Shown here: positions 9,252-18,101 of the stretch, piece by piece
Layout of the letters: every line of letters begins with the position of its first letter
Position numbering within the stretch: position 1 is the stretch's first letter
Source: Nocardia spumae
GTDB lineage: Bacteria > Actinomycetota > Actinomycetes > Mycobacteriales > Mycobacteriaceae
Length of the DNA: 64,000 nucleotides
NCBI RefSeq assembly: GCF_020733635.1
Contig: NZ_JAJFZL010000001.1
Span: 5,270,001 to 5,334,000, forward strand
Direction of reading: 5' to 3'
Made by a program: the position numbers and the translations under genes
The notes under the pieces: generated by a model
Told to the model about the DNA's origin: nothing
Database searches by the model: none
The model's input: the letters and a program-made list of their open reading frames with translations, nothing else

Positions 9252-10751
9252 ATGTTCGACGGCGGAGAGCTTCAGACTATGAGTGACGGGGAGCTGGTCG
9301 ACGCGCTGCGGCGGGCACACGGGGCGGCGGCATTCGCACAGGCGGCAGAGGTGCGCGCGGTGCGGGAGTTGTATCGGCGGCACCGAGCCGGCAATGCCGC
9401 ACCCGGGCCCGGTGGGGTGCGCGCCGGGGAGTTCGCGGCCGCGGAGGTCTCGATGGCGGTACAGATCTCCGAGCAGCTCGCGGCTGCGCTGATCGATATC
9501 GGGCTGGCGCTGGACGGACTGCCGCGGACGCGGGAGGCGTTCGGGTCGGGCCGGCTGGATCTGACCCGGGTCCAAGTGATCGTCGACAACGCCCGGGGGC
9601 TGTCGCGCGATCTGCTCGCCGATCTGGAAGGTCCGCTGGTCGAGGCCGCGGTGCGCACCACTCCCGCTCGGCTGCGGCAGACGGCCCGGCGCTGGTTGAG
9701 CCGGTTGGACGGTCCCGGCGAGCAACGCCGGCGTGAGCAGCGGGAGGACTGCCGGGATATCCGACTGACGGCGGTACAAGACGGCGCGGCGGTCGTCGCT
9801 GGCCTACTGCCCGCCGACGGCGCTCAGACCGTGGCGATGCGGCTGCGGGAGATGGCACACGGAGTCTGCGCCGACGACCCGCGAACCATGCCGCAGCGCC
9901 GGGCCGACGCACTCGTCGCGCTCGCCGATGGGACGGACCGGCTCCACTGCGCCTGTGGTCGCGGAAACCGCTGCACCGCAACAGATCCGGATTCGAGTTC
10001 GCTCGACGCCTCTCGACCGGCCGCCCGGCGGCCGCTCATCCAGATCGGTGCCACGTCGCGCACATTGAGCGGTGCCACGGAGGAACCCGGCTATCTGATG
10101 GGATACGGGCCTATCGACGCGGAGCTGGTACGGCGGATCGCCGAGCGGGCCGATATCGTCGCGGCGGCCGACCGCGGCGCGCGACCGTCCGAGCAGACAT
10201 CCGGTGACACCCCAGCCGAACGTCGCTCCGGCGCCCAGGGTTCCGCCGGAACCCACCGTCGGTCGTCGCACGCCGCCGCACTCGCGTCGATCGGTTTGCT
10301 GGATCGGACGTGCCGGTTTCCGGGCTGCACAATGCCCGGCACCGCTTCGGGGAGCGAGATGAGCGGTACGGCCGATCGAGGGCCCGCGTCCGAATCCGCT
10401 GCCGTGCGGCGCCTCGCACTGTGCCCGCACCACCGATTACTGGCATCGCTCACCGCACAACGGAAGACGCGCTGGCAGCTGCGGTGGCTGGATGCCGGTC
10501 ACGTGCAATGGACCAGCCCGACGGGCGATATCCACACCACCACCGACGAGGATGCGAAATATCTATTTCCACAGCGGGATACCGAGATGCCGGTCATCGA
10601 TCCGACACCGGGACCGACCTCCGTTGTGACAGTGCCGGTTTCCGCCCTCGATGCGGGGTATCCGATCGGCGGCCACGCCCTGGTCCATCGCCGGCTCGCG
10701 GAAGGCACGCCCGAGGACTGCACCGTGATCGGTGAAAGTTACCGCTACTGA
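9252..10751 (+). CDS. DUF222 / 13E12-type protein with degenerate HNH end
   Basis: The 499-residue protein has the N-terminal DUF222 region (MSDGELVDALRRAHGAAAFAQ) and the 13E12-type C-terminal start CRFPGCTMP. In the usual HNH endonuclease layout this is followed by a D-x-DH core and then CRxHHxxK. Here the middle is replaced by a low-complexity Gly/Ser/Ala stretch (GTASGSEMSGTADRGPAS) with no Asp-His pair, and only the final LCPHHRLLASL is kept. Nuclease activity is therefore doubtful. The family is multi-copy and often associated with repeat elements in mycobacteria and nocardiae. The gene runs divergently from tRNA-Ala. No operon partner is obvious except perhaps the small downstream gene. 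Confidence 0.85.
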   Translation: MFDGGELQTMSDGELVDALRRAHGAAAFAQAAEVRAVRELYRRHRAGNAAPGPGGVRAGEFAAAEVSMAVQISEQLAAALIDIGLALDGLPRTREAFGSGRLDLTRVQVIVDNARGLSRDLLADLEGPLVEAAVRTTPARLRQTARRWLSRLDGPGEQRRREQREDCRDIRLTAVQDGAAVVAGLLPADGAQTVAMRLREMAHGVCADDPRTMPQRRADALVALADGTDRLHCACGRGNRCTATDPDSSSLDASRPAARRPLIQIGATSRTLSGATEEPGYLMGYGPIDAELVRRIAERADIVAAADRGARPSEQTSGDTPAERRSGAQGSAGTHRRSSHAAALASIGLLDRTCRFPGCTMPGTASGSEMSGTADRGPASESAAVRRLALCPHHRLLASLTAQRKTRWQLRWLDAGHVQWTSPTGDIHTTTDEDAKYLFPQRDTEMPVIDPTPGPTSVVTVPVSALDAGYPIGGHALVHRRLAEGTPEDCTVIGESYRY

Positions 10752-10805
10752 AAGCTATTCGATCGGCACCAGCACAACGAGTGATCGGAGGACACCGCGA
10801 ACACC

Positions 10806-11039
10806 ATGACTTGTCAGGATCGTCCACCCGCCCCGACCGTGATCGATGCCGGCGTGGAACGACAACGGATCGCCGCCCTGGAGCAGCTGCGCCTGCGGCT
10901 CGAATCCGAACTCGACCGGACAGCCGCCGGCAGTGGATACGCCGCTATGGCCGGGCAGCTACGCGACACCGTGAACGCGATCGCGGATGCCCGCAATCGC
11001 ATCTACGAAGTCCTGCTCGGCGACGACGAGACCTGCTGA
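10806..11039 (+). CDS. Small hypothetical protein, 77 residues
   Basis: I do not recognise the family. The protein is soluble and largely helical in look (VERQRIAALEQLRLRLESEL, then MAGQLRDTVNAIADARNRI). It has a weak resemblance to small DNA-binding or terminase-small-subunit tails, but that is not enough to name it. GGAGG lies 13 bases before the ATG. It follows the DUF222 gene by 54 bp on the same strand, and a strong hairpin follows its stop, so the two may share a transcript. Confidence 0.6.
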   Translation: MTCQDRPPAPTVIDAGVERQRIAALEQLRLRLESELDRTAAGSGYAAMAGQLRDTVNAIADARNRIYEVLLGDDETC

Positions 11040-11057
11040 GCGCTGGCCATATACAGC

Positions 11058-11094
11058 TCCGGCCCGGGCGGTTGGGGATACCGCCCGGGCCGGA
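11058..11094. terminator. 15-bp perfect hairpin between convergent genes
   Basis: TCCGGCCCGGGCGGT at 11058-11072 pairs exactly with 11080-11094 across a 7-nt loop. It lies just after the small-protein gene and before the convergent DsbA-like gene end. There is no T-tract; it is a likely bidirectional GC-rich terminator. Confidence 0.7.
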
Positions 11095-11147
11095 ACACCA
11101 ACTGAGACAGCGGATGGGGCCACCTCGTCACCCAGCAGCAATTCCGC

Positions 11148-11894
11148 TCATCCAGCGACCGTGGTGACCCAATCCGAGTTCTCCACATCGACATTCTTGC
11201 CGCCATCGAGCACAGTGGGCGTCTGCACCTGGCCGACAGCATCCTTCAGCGCAGTGAGCGAGGCCTGCGCATGGTTGCGTGCCGAATCCACTCGGTCACC
11301 CCGCGAGATACATTGCTGTACCTCCGCCGAGGCCCCGGCATCCTTGGCGATCGAGGCCAGTTCCTCATTGGTCAGATTGCCGCCGTCCTCACTGGGCTGC
11401 TTGGTGGTGAACAACGCCATGTGGAACTTCGAGAACACCGGGCCGTCACCGGCATCGGCCACACATTCACTCGCCGCGACCGCCCGCGTCGAATAGTCCT
11501 TACTGCTCGACTTGGGATCCAGGAAGTTCACGAACCGGTAGCGGACGGCGAATTTTCCCGCATCGATCTGCTTGGCGATCTGCTGTCCGTAATAGTGCTC
11601 GAGTGAGCCGCAGGACGGGCACATCGGATCCTCGAAGATATCGATCGTCTTCGGCGCGGACGTCTTGCCGAGCACGATCGCGCCGTCGGAATCCAAGAGG
11701 GCCTGCACCGCCGGATCGTGCGCCGCGCCGTACCCGTCTTCCTGCACGGTCAGGCCATGGTCGCTGTTCCAGCGCACGACGAGCACCACGATCACCGCGA
11801 CGACCACCAGCGCCACCGCGCCCAGCGCGTAAGTGGTGCGATTGGACATCGGCCGCGGTGTGTATTTCGATCCGGAGGAATTCACGGCGTCCAC
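11148..11894 (-). CDS. Membrane-anchored DsbA-family thioredoxin-like protein
   Basis: The protein has a short positive N-terminus, one membrane helix (ALGAVALVVVAVIVVLVV, about residues 24-42) and an extracytoplasmic thioredoxin fold with the redox motif CPSC in FEDPMCPSCGSLEHYY near residue 92. A cis-Pro region follows near the end (QTPTVLDGGKNV). It should make, break or isomerise disulfides in exported proteins. The start is uncertain: GTG 11894, GTG 11885 or ATG 11849 (MSNRTTYALG), none with a strong ribosome site. It stands alone, convergent with the 77-residue gene. Confidence 0.9.
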   Translation of the reverse strand: MDAVNSSGSKYTPRPMSNRTTYALGAVALVVVAVIVVLVVRWNSDHGLTVQEDGYGAAHDPAVQALLDSDGAIVLGKTSAPKTIDIFEDPMCPSCGSLEHYYGQQIAKQIDAGKFAVRYRFVNFLDPKSSSKDYSTRAVAASECVADAGDGPVFSKFHMALFTTKQPSEDGGNLTNEELASIAKDAGASAEVQQCISRGDRVDSARNHAQASLTALKDAVGQVQTPTVLDGGKNVDVENSDWVTTVAG

Positions 11895-11960
11895 TCTGCC
11901 AAAACGCGGCCGTCACCGGAATCCGGCAGCCACATTCCGCGGCCACCGGTGGCACCGCCG

Positions 11961-12545
11961 TCAGCGATCCTCCTCGGCGGGCACTCCCACCAGGCCGTAC
12001 AGCACCAGTTCCTCCAGGGACCGGGCGAAACCGTCCACATCGTCGATATCGCGGATGCACATGGCGAACAAAGCCGCGCCGGCGATCACGTCGAGCACCG
12101 TATCCGAATCGACCTCGCCACGGGTGGCGCCGGAATCCAAGTACTCGGCCAGTTCCCGGCGAGTGGGCGCATCCAGGCGGGCGGACAGTTTCTGGTACAG
12201 ACCGGAATCGGCCCGCATCTCGGTCATCAGTCCGGGCATCGCCTCGCGGGCCGCTCGTGCGCCGAACAATTGAATCGTCCCGCGTATCACCTTGCGGATC
12301 TCCGCGACCAGATCTCCGGCCCGCTCGTCACTGCCGACATCGGGAAACACCGCCCGGGCGATCAGATGCGCCTTCGAGGGCCAGCGCCGGTAGATGGACG
12401 GACGGCTCACCCCGGCGCGGGTGGCGATCGCATCGATCGAGGCGGCCGCGTAACCGCGTTCCGTGAGCAGACTCCGAGCCGCCTCCAGCACCGCCCGATC
12501 CACCTCCGGATCGCGATGCGGCCCGAGTCGATGACGAGCGTTCAC
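11961..12545 (-). CDS. TetR/AcrR-family transcriptional regulator
   Basis: The 194-residue protein has the N-terminal TetR helix-turn-helix (VLEAARSLLTERGYAAASID, then SRPSIYRRWPSKAHL) and a C-terminal ligand/dimer domain. It is divergent from the SDR gene. The 103-bp gap contains two related inverted repeats centred 24 bp apart, which are its likely operators. It probably represses both itself and the SDR / amine-dehydrogenase-like operon. The start is GTG 12545, with AAGGAC upstream. Ligand unknown. Confidence 0.92.
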   Translation of the reverse strand: MNARHRLGPHRDPEVDRAVLEAARSLLTERGYAAASIDAIATRAGVSRPSIYRRWPSKAHLIARAVFPDVGSDERAGDLVAEIRKVIRGTIQLFGARAAREAMPGLMTEMRADSGLYQKLSARLDAPTRRELAEYLDSGATRGEVDSDTVLDVIAGAALFAMCIRDIDDVDGFARSLEELVLYGLVGVPAEEDR

Positions 12546-12579
12546 GAAACAACCGTCCTTGTCAGCACGAGCATCAGTC

Positions 12580-12594
12580 GTTACAGTCTGTCAC
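12580..12594. promoter_or_regulatory. TetR operator candidate 1
   Basis: GTTACAGTCTGTCAC is a 15-bp imperfect inverted repeat (7-bp arms, one mismatch) in the TetR/SDR divergent region. It shares AGTCGTTACA with the second site. Confidence 0.55.
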
Positions 12595-12603
12595 ATCTGA
12601 GTC

Positions 12604-12618
12604 GTTACACAGTGTAAC
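12604..12618. promoter_or_regulatory. TetR operator candidate 2
   Basis: GTTACACAGTGTAAC has perfect 7-bp arms around one central base. It lies 24 bp centre-to-centre from site 1. A wider inverted pair, GCATCAG at 12571-12577 and CTGATGC at 12621-12627, brackets both sites. It lies 31 bp before the SDR start. Confidence 0.6.
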
Positions 12619-12648
12619 TGCTGATGCTGTTGATTCCGAGGAGATGTC

Positions 12649-13476
12649 GTGTCCACTACCGACCAGCCACTCGCCGCCACCGATACCTATCGGCCACTCC
12701 CCCTGCTCGAGGGCAAGGTGGTCGTGCTGTCGGGGGTGGGCCCGGGGCTGGGCCGGGCGTTGGGCACCGAGGCCGCCCGGATGGGTGCCGACCTGGTGCT
12801 GGTGAGCCGTACCGAGCGGCGACTGGAGAAGATGGCCGACGTGGTCCGGTCCTACGGCCGCAAAGCGTTGGTAGCGCCGACCGACATCACCGACGAGCAG
12901 CAGCGCGCCGCACTGGTGCAGCGGGCCCTCGACGAATTCGGCCGGGTCGACTGCCTGATCAACAATGCCTTCGCCATTCCGCCGATGGAACCCATCACCG
13001 GTATCGACCTGGAGGCGCTGCGGACCGCCAACGAGACGAACGTCTACGCACCGCTGCGACTTTCGACGCTGTTCGCCGATGCGCTCGCGGCCTCGCGCGG
13101 ATCGATCATCATGCTCAACTCCTGCGTGAGTTTCGACTCCGAACCGATCTACTCCGGTTACAAACTGTCGAAAGGCACACTCGCGCACCTGGCTTCGTCA
13201 CTGGCCACCGAGCTCGGCCCGCGCGGCATCCGGGTCAACAGCGTGGCGCCCTCCTACATCTACGAGGACGTCAACAAGGCGTATTTCGATTGGCTGGCCT
13301 CCCAGGACGGGGTCACCCATGAGGAGATCTATCGCCGCAAAGCCGAGCCCACCGATCTCAAGCGCCTGGCATCACCCGAGGAGGTGGCGCGCGCCGCCCT
13401 GTTCCTGGCCACCGACCTCGCCTCCGCGGTGACCGGGCAGATCCTCACCGTCGACTGTGGCGAGTACCACAACTGA
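12649..13476 (+). CDS. Short-chain dehydrogenase/reductase (SDR)
   Basis: The 275-residue protein has the SDR Rossmann motif GVGPGLGRALG near residue 29, NNAF in LINNAFAI (variant of NNAG), the active-site segment YSGYKLSKG with Tyr and Lys four apart, and the C-terminal GQILTVDCG. It should use NAD(P)H on a hydroxy/keto substrate in the cytoplasm. GTG 12649 follows GAGGAG. It is transcribed away from the TetR gene and is followed 26 bp later by the frameshifted amine-dehydrogenase-like gene, with which it presumably forms a two-step pathway. The substrate is unknown; TetR-SDR pairs of this kind often serve lipid or terpenoid breakdown. Confidence 0.92.
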   Translation: MSTTDQPLAATDTYRPLPLLEGKVVVLSGVGPGLGRALGTEAARMGADLVLVSRTERRLEKMADVVRSYGRKALVAPTDITDEQQRAALVQRALDEFGRVDCLINNAFAIPPMEPITGIDLEALRTANETNVYAPLRLSTLFADALAASRGSIIMLNSCVSFDSEPIYSGYKLSKGTLAHLASSLATELGPRGIRVNSVAPSYIYEDVNKAYFDWLASQDGVTHEEIYRRKAEPTDLKRLASPEEVARAALFLATDLASAVTGQILTVDCGEYHN

Positions 13477-13502
13477 TATCACCACGGCTGCAAGGAGTTC
13501 CG

Positions 13503-14581
13503 GTGTCCAACGAGAAGAAGCGAATCGTACTGTGGGGCACCGGCGTAGTCGGCTCCATGGTCCTCGCCGAGATCATCCGCCACCCTCGATTCGAGCTGGT
13601 GGGCGTCGGCGTCAGCAATCCGGAGAAGGTGGCCGCGACGCCGGGCAGTTGTGCGGTGCGAGCGAAACCGGCATCCGGGCAACGGATTCGGTGGACGAAC
13701 TGATCGCCCTGCGGCCGGATGCGGTGGTCCATTACGGCCCGACGGCGCAGTTCGCCGACGAGAACATCCGGGTGATCGGGTCGTTCCTGCGCGCCGGTAT
13801 CGATGTGTGTTCCACGGCGATGACACCGTGGGTGTGGCCGAATATGACTCAGACGCCGGACAACTGGCGGGATCCGGTCACCGCGGCCTGCGCCGAAGGA
13901 GGCGCCTCCTGCTTCACCACCGGGATCGATCCGGGCTTCGCCAACGACCTGTTCCCGATGACACTGCTGGGGCTGTGTGGTGAGGTGGAATCGGTGCGCG
14001 CCTCGGAACTGCTCGACTATGCCGACTACGAGGGCGATTACGAGGTCGAGATGGGGATCGGCCGGCCGCCGGAATACCAGGCCATGCTCGAGATTCCCGA
14101 TCTGCTGGTCATGGCATGGGGCGCGACGGTGCCGATGATCGCGACCGCCGTGGGAATCGAACTGGAGGCGATCACCACGACGTGGGAGAAGTGGGTGACG
14201 CCGGTCGATCGCCGGTCCGCGAAGGGCATCATCCCGGCCGGTAACGTCGCCGCGATCCGCTTCACCATCAACGGCGTCTACGACGGCCGTGAGGTCATCA
14301 CGCTCGAACATGTGAACCGGATCGGCACGGATGCGGCGCCGGACTGGCCGTCGGGCACCAAGGACGATGTCTATCGGGTGGATATCGTCGGATCTCCGTC
14401 GATCTCGCAGGAGACCTCGTTCCGGTTCACCGACGGCTCCGGCCGGACCCCGGCGGTGGCCGGCTGCCTGGCGACCGGGATGCGAGCACTCAACGCGGTA
14501 CCCGCGGTCAACGAGCTCGCGCCCGGTTGGGTTACGCCGCTGGACCTTCCGTTGATCCCCGGCGCGGGCACGATCCGCTGA
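13503..14581 (+). pseudogene. NAD(P)H-dependent amine dehydrogenase-like (DapB/2,4-diaminopentanoate dehydrogenase type), frameshifted
   Basis: The N-terminal frame from GTG 13503 (AGGAG upstream) reads KRIVLWGTGVVGSMVLAEII, a dinucleotide-binding Rossmann start, through to SNPEKV. It then goes out of frame. The continuation is in the +2 frame from 13631: GRDAGQLCGASETGIRATDS, then VVHYGPTAQ and DPGFANDLFP. One missing G in the GTGG at 13629-13632 (GGG expected) explains the break; with it restored the product would be 359 residues, the normal family length. The rest of the gene is intact, so the change is recent or a sequencing error. It would act on an amino or keto acid-like substrate with NAD(P)H. 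Confidence 0.85.
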
Positions 14582-14595
14582 ACCCGCGCCGGAAT

Positions 14596-14628
14596 CGGAC
14601 TCGCCGCGGCCGACTCGTGGCGAGTCCG
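14596..14628. terminator. Hairpin between convergent genes
   Basis: CGGACTCGCC at 14596-14605 pairs exactly with GGCGAGTCCG at 14619-14628, with a 13-nt loop and no T-tract. It lies 15 bp after the amine-dehydrogenase-like gene, opposite the end of the secreted-protein gene. Confidence 0.6.
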
Positions 14629-14639
14629 GTTGCGGCGCA

Positions 14640-15320
14640 TTACTTTCCGCTCGGCACCTTGGGCTCGAAGGGTTCGTTGATGGTCGCGAAGTACTGGACG
14701 ACCGAGGCGATCGCCACCGGCGCGGTGACCAGCAGGGCGCCGGCGAAGGCGCCGATGCCGGCGCCGAGCGCGATGCCGGCCAGACAGCCCGCCAGGGGCC
14801 CGGCGCCGAACAGCGCGGCCAGCATTCCGGTCACCACCGTGCCGACCAGTGCCCCCGCGACACATCCGGCCACTCCGCCGACCGCGGTGCCCACGGCCGC
14901 ACCGCCCGCGGCGGCGGTCGTGATCTGCAGTGCCGCACGGGAAAACGCGGCCTGTTCCCGTTCATAGCGGGTCCGCCAGGGCGCCTCGTCCTGGAACGGC
15001 AATGCCGTGGGGGTGAGAGTGGCGGTGCGGCCGTGGATGGCGGCGGCGACCGGGTAGTCGATGTCATCGATGCGGTAGGTCAGCGGAATCCCCGCCAGCA
15101 CCCGGCCGGTGTCGGATCTGATCTCGAAGACGCCGCGCTCCACCGTCATACTGCCCGAATCGGTCGAGATCACCGCCGCCGTACCGGTATTCGTGGCCTG
15201 GTAGTTCACCGGAGCCTCGGACGGCGCCACGGGAGCCGGATCGGCCGCGGCGAAACCGGTTCCGGCGGTGGCGACTGCGGTGGCGAATGCGGCTACGGAT
15301 ACCCATTGTCGAACCCTCAT
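14640..15320 (-). CDS. Secreted hypothetical protein with glycine-rich hydrophobic C-terminus
   Basis: The 226-residue protein has a clear signal peptide (RQWVSVAAFATAVATAGTGF, cleavage likely after AAA-D near residue 26). A beta-rich middle follows (EIRSDTGRVLAGIPLTYRI), then a long Ala/Gly-rich hydrophobic region (about residues 135-210) with small-residue spacing typical of membrane-inserting glycine zippers. It is a recognisable nocardial exported type but I cannot name a function. The ATG at 15320 is preceded by GAGGAGA. It is monocistronic between hairpins. It may associate with the envelope. Confidence 0.75.
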   Translation of the reverse strand: MRVRQWVSVAAFATAVATAGTGFAAADPAPVAPSEAPVNYQATNTGTAAVISTDSGSMTVERGVFEIRSDTGRVLAGIPLTYRIDDIDYPVAAAIHGRTATLTPTALPFQDEAPWRTRYEREQAAFSRAALQITTAAAGGAAVGTAVGGVAGCVAGALVGTVVTGMLAALFGAGPLAGCLAGIALGAGIGAFAGALLVTAPVAIASVVQYFATINEPFEPKVPSGK

Positions 15321-15522
15321 CGGGTCTCCTCTCGAAGGTCACCGACGGACGGCCGGGATAGCGGATCCGGCCGCCGGTGATGCGCAACAAACATGCTTGT
15401 GCAACATGTCACAGGCCCGGCGGCCGGCGGCTGGTTCTCTCATTCAGCGGGATCATGGACTCTCACCTGGGTTTTCGATATCGCCGCACAGCTCCGACCG
15501 ATTCGATCCCGCCTCGGAAGCG

Positions 15523-15556
15523 ACCTCGCCCCCGGCAGCCGGGCCGGGGGCGAGGT
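15523..15556 (-). terminator. 14-bp perfect hairpin after the lipase gene
   Basis: ACCTCGCCCCCGGC at 15523-15536 pairs exactly with 15543-15556 across a 6-nt loop, 22 bp beyond the lipoprotein-lipase stop. No T-tract. The rest of 15321-15522 has no gene; it should hold the promoter of the leftward secreted-protein gene. Confidence 0.65.
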
Positions 15557-15577
15557 GACAGCGGACACAGCACGGGA

Positions 15578-16774
15578 TCAGTGCCCGCAGGTCACCGCCG
15601 GAGTGTGACCGGCGAACAGCCCGTCCACGAATTCCTGCGCGTCGCGCGACGACGCGGGCACGGCACCGCGATGGTCCTGGCCGTCGTAGATCCGGTAATC
15701 GATCCGAGTTCCCTTGTCGCACAGTGTTTTAACGAGCGAGTCGGTGCCGGCCTTCGATACCGCCGCATCGACGGTGCCCTGCGCGATCATCGTGGGGACC
15801 GCGGGCACGACACGGGAGGGATCCTGCTGGTTCAGATAGTCGGTCAGGGTCCGGACGTCCGCGCCGGCGGCGAACACCCGCGCCGGCGGCACCGGCGGCA
15901 CCGCCCGGATCTGCGCCAGGCAGCCGTTACGACCAGCGGTCAGCAGCGGTGCCGCCTGCGGCGACAGCAGCCGGTCGGGATCGATGGCCGGATCGGCCGC
16001 CTGGGCACCGAGCACGATCACCGGCAGGAAGGCCTCGGCGAGCGCCGCACCGGGTTGATCGGTGCGCAGATAGTCGACCGTGCCGCTGAGTCCGACGCCG
16101 CCGGGTGCGATCGCCACCGCGCCCTTCAGTTCGAGTTCCGGAGCCCGCGCACCGCCGTTCTGGGCGGTGAACAGGGCGGCCTGACCGCCCTGGCTGTGCC
16201 CGGCCACCACCCACCGCTTACCGATCGACGGATCCAGATTGCGGGCCGCGCGCACGATATCGGTGACGGTGTTCGCCTCGCCGGCGCCGTTGATGTAGGG
16301 ATGCCCGCCGGGCGTGCCGAGCCCCTCGTAATCGGTTTGCACGACGGCGTATCCCTTGGCCACCCAGGTGTCGAGAATCCGGCTGACCGGACCCAGGTAG
16401 TCGTGATCGGGGCCGTCGGCGGTGTCCGCGGACGGTGCGCAGATGTCGGCGTAGCCGGTGGTGCCGTGTGCCCAGCTCAGGACCGGCCAGCCGCCCTCGG
16501 GAGCCGGGGACTTCGGCACCGCCACGGTGCCCGACACCACGATGGGGCGGCCCCGCGCATCATCGGAGACATAGGTGATCAGCCGGGTTTCGGCCGCGCT
16601 GGGCAGTGCGGCGGCACTCGTCAGCGGGGTGGCGGTCAGCACCTGGCCCGGAGACAGATCGGCCTGGGCGGGGTGATCGGATTCGGACGTTCCGGAACAG
16701 GCGGCGGCGAGCAGTCCCACCGCGACGAGACCGGCGCCGATCCGAGCGGATTTCCGCATTCGACGAGCCAACAC
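15578..16774 (-). CDS. Secretory lipase-family lipoprotein (alpha/beta-hydrolase)
   Basis: The 398-residue protein has a lipoprotein signal (GAGLVAVGLLAAACSG, lipobox AAAC). The secretory lipase fold shows VLSWAHGTTGYADICAPS, AVVQTDYEGLGTPG and the nucleophile elbow AGHSQGGQAAL (GHSQG). A late acid/His pair is plausible in GTVDAAV and YDGQDHRGAVP. It would hydrolyse acylglycerols or esters at the cell surface. I chose GTG 16774 because GGAG lies eight bases upstream; ATG 16759 is an alternative. It is the second gene of a same-strand run after the MFS gene, and a strong hairpin follows. Confidence 0.9.
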   Translation of the reverse strand: MLARRMRKSARIGAGLVAVGLLAAACSGTSESDHPAQADLSPGQVLTATPLTSAAALPSAAETRLITYVSDDARGRPIVVSGTVAVPKSPAPEGGWPVLSWAHGTTGYADICAPSADTADGPDHDYLGPVSRILDTWVAKGYAVVQTDYEGLGTPGGHPYINGAGEANTVTDIVRAARNLDPSIGKRWVVAGHSQGGQAALFTAQNGGARAPELELKGAVAIAPGGVGLSGTVDYLRTDQPGAALAEAFLPVIVLGAQAADPAIDPDRLLSPQAAPLLTAGRNGCLAQIRAVPPVPPARVFAAGADVRTLTDYLNQQDPSRVVPAVPTMIAQGTVDAAVSKAGTDSLVKTLCDKGTRIDYRIYDGQDHRGAVPASSRDAQEFVDGLFAGHTPAVTCGH

Positions 16775-16875
16775 AGCGATTCTCCGATCGGTGGAGCCAA
16801 TGAGACCGGCACAGGATAGGGCCGGTCGGGAGCCCGGAATCCGACCTTCCCACCAGGCAGGAGCGCCCCGGTCGA

Positions 16876-18087
16876 TCAGGACACCGCCGGCGCGGGCAGA
16901 TGCCGCCGCAGCGGTTCGCGCACCAGCGTCCACCCCGCCGCCGCGACCACCAGCAGCATGCCCGTCGCCGCGAGGGCGAATCCGTACGACACCCGCTGGG
17001 CCAGCCATCCGATCGCGATCGGCCCGAGAACGGTGCCGAGGTCGGCGGCCATCTGATACCCGGCCAGCACTGGCCCGCCACGCGCGTTGGGGCCGATGAC
17101 ATCGGCGACCGCCGCCTGCTGCGCCGGGGTGTACACACCCGATCCGACGCCGGCGACGACGGAGGCCGCCAGCAGCCACGCCGGATTCGGCGCCAGGCCC
17201 AGCGCGATGGTCCCGGTCGCGCACACCAGGGTGCCGGTGATCAGGAAGGGTTTGCGGCCCAGCCGATCCGACAGCCGTCCGGAGGCGAACAGCACCGCGG
17301 CATTACCCGCGGCGAAGACGGTCAGAGTCACTCCCGCGAGCCCCTGCGACTCGTGGAGCACCTCCACGACCAGCAGCGGGACCAGCGCCATTCGCACCCC
17401 GAAGACCGCCGCGCCGTTCGCGAAATTGGACCACAGGACCGCGCGGTACACCGGATTGGCCAGGGCCGCGCCGAAACTCGTCACCGGCACCGTCGCGGGG
17501 CCCGGCGGCTGCGCCAGGTGCGAACCACGCAGGCTCCACCACACGACCGCACTGGCCAGCAGCAGCGCCGCCGCGTAGATGGCGAACGGCACGCGCAGGC
17601 CCAAGCCGCTGAGCGCGCCACCGAGCAACGGCCCGGTCAGCGAACCGAGTAGAAAGCTGGTCGACCACAGGCCCGAGACGCGGCCGCGCTCGCGCACCGG
17701 GGACAGGCGGATCACCAGTCCCAGCGACGACACCGTGAACATGGTCGACCCGATTCCGCCCAGTGACCGCAGCAGGATCAACTGCCAGTAACTCTGGGCC
17801 AGGGCGCAGGCCCCGGTCGACAACGCCACGATCAGCAGACCGGTCAGATACAGCGGCTGCTCGCCGAACCGCTGCACCAGGCGACCGCTCACCGGCGCGA
17901 ACAGCAGGCGCATGAGCGCGAAACTGCTGACGATCGCCGAGGCGGCCGCGACCCCCACTCCGAAACTGCGCGCGAATTGCGGCAAGGCCGGTGCGACCAA
18001 ACCGAATCCGAGCGCGATGACGAAGGCCGCGCCTATCAGCACCCAGGTCTCGGCGGGCAGCCGGGACCGACGCGCATCGTCGTTCAA
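16876..18087 (-). CDS. MFS transporter (12 membrane segments)
   Basis: The 403-residue membrane protein has MFS signatures: LPQFARSFGVG after helix 1, GRLVQRFGEQPLYLTG (the loop 2-3 motif, degenerate) and SGRLSDRLGRKPFLITG in the second half (clear G-x-L-x-D-R-x-G-R-K). Length fits a 12-helix drug or metabolite exporter. The start is probably TTG 18087: the frame has no ATG or GTG before helix 1, and the in-frame sequence further upstream overlaps pgm. It lies 14 bp after the pgm stop, so it is co-transcribed with pgm. Substrate unknown. Confidence 0.85.
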   Translation of the reverse strand: MNDDARRSRLPAETWVLIGAAFVIALGFGLVAPALPQFARSFGVGVAAASAIVSSFALMRLLFAPVSGRLVQRFGEQPLYLTGLLIVALSTGACALAQSYWQLILLRSLGGIGSTMFTVSSLGLVIRLSPVRERGRVSGLWSTSFLLGSLTGPLLGGALSGLGLRVPFAIYAAALLLASAVVWWSLRGSHLAQPPGPATVPVTSFGAALANPVYRAVLWSNFANGAAVFGVRMALVPLLVVEVLHESQGLAGVTLTVFAAGNAAVLFASGRLSDRLGRKPFLITGTLVCATGTIALGLAPNPAWLLAASVVAGVGSGVYTPAQQAAVADVIGPNARGGPVLAGYQMAADLGTVLGPIAIGWLAQRVSYGFALAATGMLLVVAAAGWTLVREPLRRHLPAPAVS

Positions 18088-18101
18088 CGCATTCCCGCGA
18101 T

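Noticed and set aside
15321..15522. Small gene or RNA between the secreted protein and lipase genes
   Set aside because: Frames are short and lack ribosome sites; only a terminator hairpin at the left of the lipase gene end and a likely promoter region are supported.
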